From the NCBI GenBank assembly GCA_947624125.1, contig CANQIY010000040.1, positions 1 to 8,450 of the forward strand: a stretch of 8,450 bases of DNA, written 5' to 3'. Within the stretch, counting starts at the first letter, position 1; each line of letters opens with the position of its first letter. The position numbers were made by a program, and so were the translations under genes. The notes under the pieces were generated by a model. That model was not told where the DNA came from. It did no database searches and saw nothing but the letters and a program-made list of their open reading frames with translations. Source of the stretch: an uncultured Bacilli bacterium. Its GTDB lineage: Bacteria; Bacillota_I; Bacilli_A; RF39; UBA660. This document shows, piece after piece, positions 5,710 to 8,450 of this stretch.

Positions 5710-6342
5710 TTAATTATAATCAGTTATTTTTGTCCCAATAAAGGTTTCCGGATTAAGAAGCTTATTGTTATAATAAACTTCTAATAAAAAGGATTTCTTT
5801 GTATTCATGATTTCATTATTATTAGCCATTCCAATAACTGCACCATTTGTAAGTTCGTCACCAACTTTAACTTCAATATCACTTAAACCATAATAATAAG
5901 TTCTTAAATTAGAATTATGAGAAATAACTACACATTTACCAAAGAATTCATCATCTAAGATATCACTTACTTTACCAGGAAAAACTGTTTTTATCTCAAA
6001 GGTATCATCACCAGTATATAAAATACCTGTATTAGGTAAATAAGTATTTTGATAATAAATTAAACTACTTTGTTGGGTTTCTTCATCACTATCTTTGCTA
6101 TAAAAATGAATACTTATTTGGGCTTTACTATCGGAAACTGGACTACTTATATTACTTGTTGTAACTGGAGCTTCAACCACAACACTTTCAACATTGTCAA
6201 CTTCTACATCCATACTATAATCGTAATCAATGTCTTGTAATTCCGTATTTCTTCCGAGTAAAATAATACCTGTAAAGATACTTATTGTTATTAATAGATA
6301 TAATGTTGGTAAGACAAATCCTCTTAATTTTTTTCTTTTCAT
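5710..6342 (-). CDS. spoIIQ: SpoIIQ-like membrane protein with a degenerate M23 (LytM) domain
   Basis: SpoIIQ is a forespore membrane protein that pairs with SpoIIIAH and helps engulfment. This 210-residue protein has a basic N-terminus, one membrane helix (about 9-30), a linker rich in Asp, Glu, Val and Ser (about 33-95) and an LytM/M23-like domain (about 97-202) that should lie outside the membrane. The domain follows the family pattern: PNTGI, FPGKVSDI, VVISHNSN, YYYGLSDIEVKVGDELTNGAVIG and LLEVYYNNKLLNPETFI. The expected zinc ligands are gone: the HxxxD site reads NTGIL, and the HLHFEV site reads SFLLEV. Only a His at 142 stays. It is therefore predicted to be a structural, non-peptidase domain; B. 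subtilis SpoIIQ is also degenerate, though less so. It follows spoIID, as in other Bacillota. A GGTGA site precedes the ATG. A general cell-envelope M23-like protein is the alternative. Confidence 0.8.
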   Translation of the reverse strand: MKRKKLRGFVLPTLYLLITISIFTGIILLGRNTELQDIDYDYSMDVEVDNVESVVVEAPVTTSNISSPVSDSKAQISIHFYSKDSDEETQQSSLIYYQNTYLPNTGILYTGDDTFEIKTVFPGKVSDILDDEFFGKCVVISHNSNLRTYYYGLSDIEVKVGDELTNGAVIGMANNNEIMNTKKSFLLEVYYNNKLLNPETFIGTKITDYN

Positions 6343-6390
6343 TTCTTCACCGTCCTACTTAAAGTATTGACGTATTTTGAAAAGTTATAC

Positions 6391-7335
6391 TTAAATAGTT
6401 TCTATTTCGATATTTTTATAAAAATATTTTAATATTTGAGCATAAGAAGAACCAGCTTCCGCCATACCATTTGCGCCATATTGACTCATTCCCACCCCAT
6501 GACCAAAACCTCTTGTTGTAATTACTATGTTATCATTATTTATAGAAATATCAAAATCGGTGGAACGTAGTGATAATTTACTACGAAATGTTGTTCCTTT
6601 AAAAGTTGTATCATTAATCGTTATAGTATTTATCCGGTTAGTTTCACTTCTACTTATATCTTGAATAACAATATTATCACATTTAATATTTAGTTTTTGA
6701 CAAAATTCTTCTTTATTAATTGTTTTTGTTACTTCATAATTTTTTAGTGATTCATTATCATAAGCAGATACTACACTTTGCAAATAATCACGGTCAGACG
6801 CAAAAACAGCACTAGCTTTTTCTGTATAACCATTACTCATGGCAAAATAATATGCTTCGATAACTTGACCATTATAAGTCATAATTAAATTTTGAGTATC
6901 TAAGACTGCTTGTTTTACTTTATTATAATATTTATCAAAATTAGTTTGCCATTTATTATGCATTTCTTCTTCTGTTATAAAACTTTGATTAGAAACATCT
7001 GTTACTATATCATAATTACCACCACTAGTACTCATTTTATAGACTGCATAAGTTCTTGCCGCGATGGCTTGCGCTTTTAGAGCTTCTTCATGGAATGATG
7101 CTGGCATTTCTGCCGCGACTACACCAACAATATATTCTTCTAATTTCATCTTATTTATTTCATTAGTTGTCGTATTTAATACCGCTATATCCTTACTTTG
7201 CTTTTTGCTACTTAATTCCTCTCTTAATTTTTCTTTCGCCGTAATAAAAAAAGTAGTATTTTTTTCATTACTACTTATAATACTAAGAACTAAACTAAGA
7301 ATTAAGACTACTAATAAAAGTATTCTATTTTTCAT
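6391..7335 (-). CDS. spoIID: SpoIID family lytic transglycosylase / peptidoglycan remodelling protein
   Basis: SpoIID cleaves glycan strands of peptidoglycan and, with SpoIIM and SpoIIP, drives forespore engulfment in spore formers. The 314-residue protein has an N-terminal signal anchor (about 4-22) and a full SpoIID domain: EEYIVGVVAAEMPASFHEEALKAQAIAARTY across 66-96 with the expected catalytic Glu76, the SNGYTEKA motif (167-174), DYLQSV (183-188) and the hallmark GFGHGVGMSQYGANGMA (276-292). The His-Cys-Cys zinc site known in Clostridioides difficile SpoIID is not seen, as in the Bacillus type. The ATG lies directly after the DUF1146 gene: that gene's TAA stop forms the start of the AAGGAG ribosome site, so translation is coupled. 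The spoIIQ-like gene follows. No sporulation-sigma promoter was found in front. One gene does not prove that this organism forms spores, because related SpoIID/LytB proteins also occur in non-sporulating bacteria. Confidence 0.95.
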   Translation of the reverse strand: MKNRILLLVVLILSLVLSIISSNEKNTTFFITAKEKLREELSSKKQSKDIAVLNTTTNEINKMKLEEYIVGVVAAEMPASFHEEALKAQAIAARTYAVYKMSTSGGNYDIVTDVSNQSFITEEEMHNKWQTNFDKYYNKVKQAVLDTQNLIMTYNGQVIEAYYFAMSNGYTEKASAVFASDRDYLQSVVSAYDNESLKNYEVTKTINKEEFCQKLNIKCDNIVIQDISRSETNRINTITINDTTFKGTTFRSKLSLRSTDFDISINNDNIVITTRGFGHGVGMSQYGANGMAEAGSSYAQILKYFYKNIEIETI

Positions 7336-7343
7336 ATTTCTCC

Positions 7344-7529
7344 TTATAAATTTATGATATCAGCAACAAAATTTGTTAATAAATAACTTAAGGCTAAACT
7401 TAAAGCCATTATTAAAAACCGAGCCTCTAAAACACGATTTTTCCTCATAAAGTATTCAAAATTAACACCTGATAACATATAAATACTTAAAAAAGTAAAA
7501 ATCGCATATAAACATACTTTATAATTCAT
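7344..7529 (-). CDS. DUF1146 (YwzB-like) small membrane protein
   Basis: A 61-residue protein with two membrane helices (about 5-21 and 36-58) joined by a short basic loop. The signature GVNFEYFMRKNRVLEARFLI resembles the core of B. subtilis YwzB (DUF1146), where a Phe-Asn/Asp-Phe-x-x-(I/M)-R-K stretch is followed by a Lys/Glu-Ala-Arg and a second helix. Its biochemical role is not known. In Bacillota this gene commonly lies between the ATP synthase genes and murA/spoIID, so finding it just upstream of spoIID supports the call. The frame extends six codons further (ATG at 7547), but GGAG lies 6 bases before the ATG at 7527-7529, which is preferred. It overlaps the 3' end of rpiB by 11 bases and its stop codon forms part of the spoIID ribosome site, so the three genes are co-translated. 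Confidence 0.85.
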   Translation of the reverse strand: MNYKVCLYAIFTFLSIYMLSGVNFEYFMRKNRVLEARFLIMALSLALSYLLTNFVADIINL

Positions 7530-7974
7530 TATATTCTCCATTTTCATATTTTATGATTTTATTTATTCGATTAACATAACGGTCTAGAGATGCTGATTTT
7601 GTAGAAATAAATGTATCAATTATTTCTTTGGTAAGAGCCATACCTAAACTAGAACCAATAGCAATGACATTAGCGCCATTATGATTTTTACCTTTAAAAG
7701 CATCATCAACCGAAGTAGCTCTTACACATCTAATACCTTTAACTTTATTCGCAGCGATGGACATACCAACACCATTACCACAAATTAAAATTCCTAAAGC
7801 ATTTTCCGTTTCATTTACGAGTCTTCCTAATTTAAAAGCAAAATCCGGATAATCATCAAGTTCTTGGTTTGGAATACCAATTTCTTTAACATTTATATTA
7901 TTTTTTTGTAAATACTTTATTAATTCTTTTTTAACTTCAACACCTAAATGGTCTGCTGCAATAAATATGGTCAA
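7519..7974 (-). CDS. rpiB: Ribose-5-phosphate isomerase B (RpiB/LacAB family)
   Basis: RpiB interconverts ribose 5-phosphate and ribulose 5-phosphate in the non-oxidative pentose phosphate pathway. The 151 residues are the usual length. Asp8-His9 lies in AADHLG, the catalytic Cys65 in GILICGNGVGMSIAANK, and KNHNGANVIAIG (96-107) supplies His98. Arg132 and Arg136 in LDRYVNRI match the phosphate-binding arginines. One oddity: position 67 is Asn where RpiB usually has a conserved Thr (CGTG). The LacA/LacB galactose-6-phosphate isomerases belong to the same family, but those occur as two adjacent subunits with other lac genes, absent here. The start is TTG (7972-7974), with GAGGAG 9 bases upstream and an in-frame TAA directly before it. 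The gene heads a unit with DUF1146, spoIID and the spoIIQ-like gene, from an extended -10 promoter. Confidence 0.93.
   Translation of the reverse strand: MTIFIAADHLGVEVKKELIKYLQKNNINVKEIGIPNQELDDYPDFAFKLGRLVNETENALGILICGNGVGMSIAANKVKGIRCVRATSVDDAFKGKNHNGANVIAIGSSLGMALTKEIIDTFISTKSASLDRYVNRINKIIKYENGEYNEL
7536..7539 (-). promoter_or_regulatory. Ribosome binding site inside rpiB for the DUF1146 gene
   Basis: Minus-strand GGAG lies inside the last codons of rpiB, 6 bases before the ATG at 7527-7529. It lies downstream of the two earlier in-frame ATGs (7547, 7541) and so argues against them. Confidence 0.65.
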
Positions 7975-7983
7975 TTATATCAT

Positions 7984-7989
7984 CTCCTC
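7984..7989 (-). promoter_or_regulatory. Ribosome binding site for the TTG start of rpiB
   Basis: Minus-strand GAGGAG, followed by ATGAT, resembles an extended Shine-Dalgarno (GGAGGTGAT) and lies 9 bases before TTG. An ATG abuts the site (ATG ATA TAA), but it is too close to be used and stops after two codons. Confidence 0.65.
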
Positions 7990-7993
7990 TTTT

Positions 7994-8002
7994 ATTATAT
8001 CA
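7994..8002 (-). promoter_or_regulatory. Extended -10 promoter of the rpiB unit
   Basis: Minus-strand TGATATAAT is a perfect extended -10. No good -35 is seen (best is TTATCG at 18 bases). Transcription would start near 7987, at the Shine-Dalgarno itself. It lies just after the rpmE terminator, which fits a new transcription unit. Confidence 0.6.
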
Positions 8003-8032
8003 AATATTCTTATTATTCGATAATTTTTTTAT

Positions 8033-8061
8033 AAATAAAAAGAACAAAAAAATTTTGCTCT
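8033..8061 (-). terminator. Intrinsic terminator of rpmE
   Basis: On the minus strand AGAGCAAAA and TTTTGTTCT (8053-8061 and 8041-8049) pair over 9 positions, with one G-U pair and a TTT loop, followed by TTTTATTT. It begins two bases after the rpmE stop codon. Confidence 0.8.
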
Positions 8062-8062
8062 C

Positions 8063-8272
8063 TTAAGCTTCTTTACTAAAGCCATATTTTTTATTAAATT
8101 TTTCGATATTACCAGTCTTTTTTGCTTTTCCTTGTGCCCCAGTATAGAATGGATGACATTCACTACAAACTTCAACATGAATTTCTTCCTTAACTGATTT
8201 GGTTTTAAAAGTAGCACCACAAGCACATTTTACAACAGCATCTTTTACTTCTGGATGAATGTTTGCTTTCAT
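8063..8272 (-). CDS. rpmE: 50S ribosomal protein L31, zinc-binding (C+) form
   Basis: L31 joins the central protuberance of the 50S subunit and bridges it to the 30S head. The 69-residue protein starts MKANIHPEVK and carries the zinc-binding cysteines Cys16, Cys18, Cys36 and Cys39 in CACG and CSECHPFYTG, so it is the zinc-containing form, not the Cys-free paralogue (RpmE2 type) made under zinc limitation. The C-terminal FNKKYGF is typical. AAGGAG lies 7 bases before the ATG. It is the only gene of the window with a longer leader (about 50 bases), holding a 7-bp hairpin just upstream of the ribosome site, and it has its own strong promoter and terminator. In B. subtilis rpmE lies upstream of the rpiB/atp/spoIID region in the same order. 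Confidence 0.98.
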   Translation of the reverse strand: MKANIHPEVKDAVVKCACGATFKTKSVKEEIHVEVCSECHPFYTGAQGKAKKTGNIEKFNKKYGFSKEA

Positions 8273-8289
8273 TTTTCTCTCCTTCCGCC

Positions 8290-8309
8290 ATACTTACATT
8301 TTTAAGTAT
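8290..8309 (-). promoter_or_regulatory. Leader hairpin upstream of the rpmE ribosome site
   Basis: On the minus strand ATACTTA and TAAGTAT form a perfect 7-bp stem with a 6-base loop, a few bases before GGCGGAAGGAG. Autoregulatory L31 leader RNAs are known in Bacillota and other phyla. I cannot match this hairpin to a published motif by eye, so a regulatory role is inferred from position and shape. Confidence 0.4.
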
Positions 8310-8329
8310 AGTAACTTTCGTTCTTAAGT

Positions 8330-8357
8330 ATTATATCATATTTTTCAATAATGGCAA
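8330..8357 (-). promoter_or_regulatory. rpmE promoter
   Basis: Minus-strand TTGCCA (8352-8357) and TATAAT (8330-8335) are 16 bases apart, with TGA just before the -10 (extended -10). It is the best promoter of the window. Transcription would start near 8323. Confidence 0.75.
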
Positions 8358-8382
8358 GTATTATACCGAATGGTGTTAAACC

Positions 8383-8423
8383 TTTTTGAAAATGTCAGTA
8401 TTATATTTTTTGAAAATGTCAGT
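8383..8423. repeat. Exact 17-bp direct repeat at the right edge
   Basis: TTTTTGAAAATGTCAGT occurs at 8383-8399 and again at 8407-8423, with an ATTATAT spacer and a period of 24. The bases from 8358 to 8450 hold no gene. Closely spaced copies could be binding sites for a regulator or the internal terminal repeats of an insertion sequence (IS21-type elements have several such copies). No transposase lies inside the window, so the cause is open. Confidence 0.7.
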
Positions 8424-8450
8424 TTTTTAAGTATGGTAGAATATACCTTT

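Noticed and set aside
6343..6390. GTATA after the spoIID stop as a SigF -35 for the spoIIQ-like gene
   Set aside because: The sequence 15 bases downstream lacks the GG start and the A/T pattern of a SigF -10; one five-base match in A+T-rich DNA is not enough.
7064..7357. Plus-strand reading frame opposite the 5' part of spoIID
   Set aside because: Antisense shadow; no ribosome site and the opposite strand encodes a full SpoIID domain.
7975..7983. Two-codon upstream ORF (ATG ATA TAA) directly before the rpiB TTG; hpf has a like GTG ATT TAA
   Set aside because: Both are explained by an extended Shine-Dalgarno (GGAGGTGAT-like) next to an A+T spacer; the would-be starts are too close to the ribosome site to be used.
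8029..8226. 65-aa minus-strand frame overlapping rpmE
   Set aside because: It is rpmE read in another frame and runs through its terminator; no start signal of its own.
1..8450. CRISPR array, tRNA or rRNA gene, phage or defence gene
   Set aside because: No regularly spaced repeats of CRISPR length, no cloverleaf-like or rRNA sequence, and every large frame is accounted for by the genes listed.

Overview
The window is very A+T-rich and all eleven credible protein genes lie on the minus strand, read from the right edge to the left. Gene content (SpoIID, SpoIIQ-like, DUF1146/YwzB, long-form HPF, SecA with a SEC-C zinc tail) points to a low-G+C Bacillota, most likely a Bacilli/Mollicutes-related lineage with a compact genome; the exact taxon cannot be read from the sequence. 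The standard bacterial code fits: secA ends in TGA, every other gene ends in TAA or TAG, and the Trp codons checked are TGG. Two genes (rpiB, hpf) use TTG starts.

Layout in transcription order: (1) 8450-8273, a non-coding edge with an exact 17-bp direct repeat, the rpmE promoter and a small leader hairpin; (2) rpmE (L31) with its own terminator; (3) a tightly packed run rpiB - DUF1146 - spoIID - spoIIQ-like, closed by a hairpin; (4) a 195-aa protein that I read as a shrunken, motif-less relative of the MreB/Mbl actins; (5) csp, with its own promoter, an unusual 14-bp tandem repeat upstream, and a terminator; (6) hpf, with a terminator overlapping its stop codon; (7) a C39-like cysteine peptidase and an unrecognised 201-aa protein; (8) secA, followed by a 203-bp hairpin-rich tail that ends in a leftward promoter for a gene outside the window.

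The order rpmE...rpiB...DUF1146...spoIID-spoIIQ...(mbl slot)...hpf...secA follows the order of the same genes in Bacillus subtilis, from memory, with nearly everything in between missing. The window therefore looks like a collapsed version of an ancestral Bacillota region. The genes serve translation and ribosome hibernation (rpmE, hpf, csp), pentose phosphate metabolism (rpiB), protein export (secA), and cell envelope or forespore engulfment (spoIID, spoIIQ-like, MreB-like).

The most interesting points are the degenerate actin-like protein, the SpoIIQ-like protein with all expected zinc ligands missing, the C39 peptidase plus unknown protein inserted between hpf and secA, and a shared promoter style: extended -10 boxes placed so close to the start codon that the leader is little more than the Shine-Dalgarno sequence.
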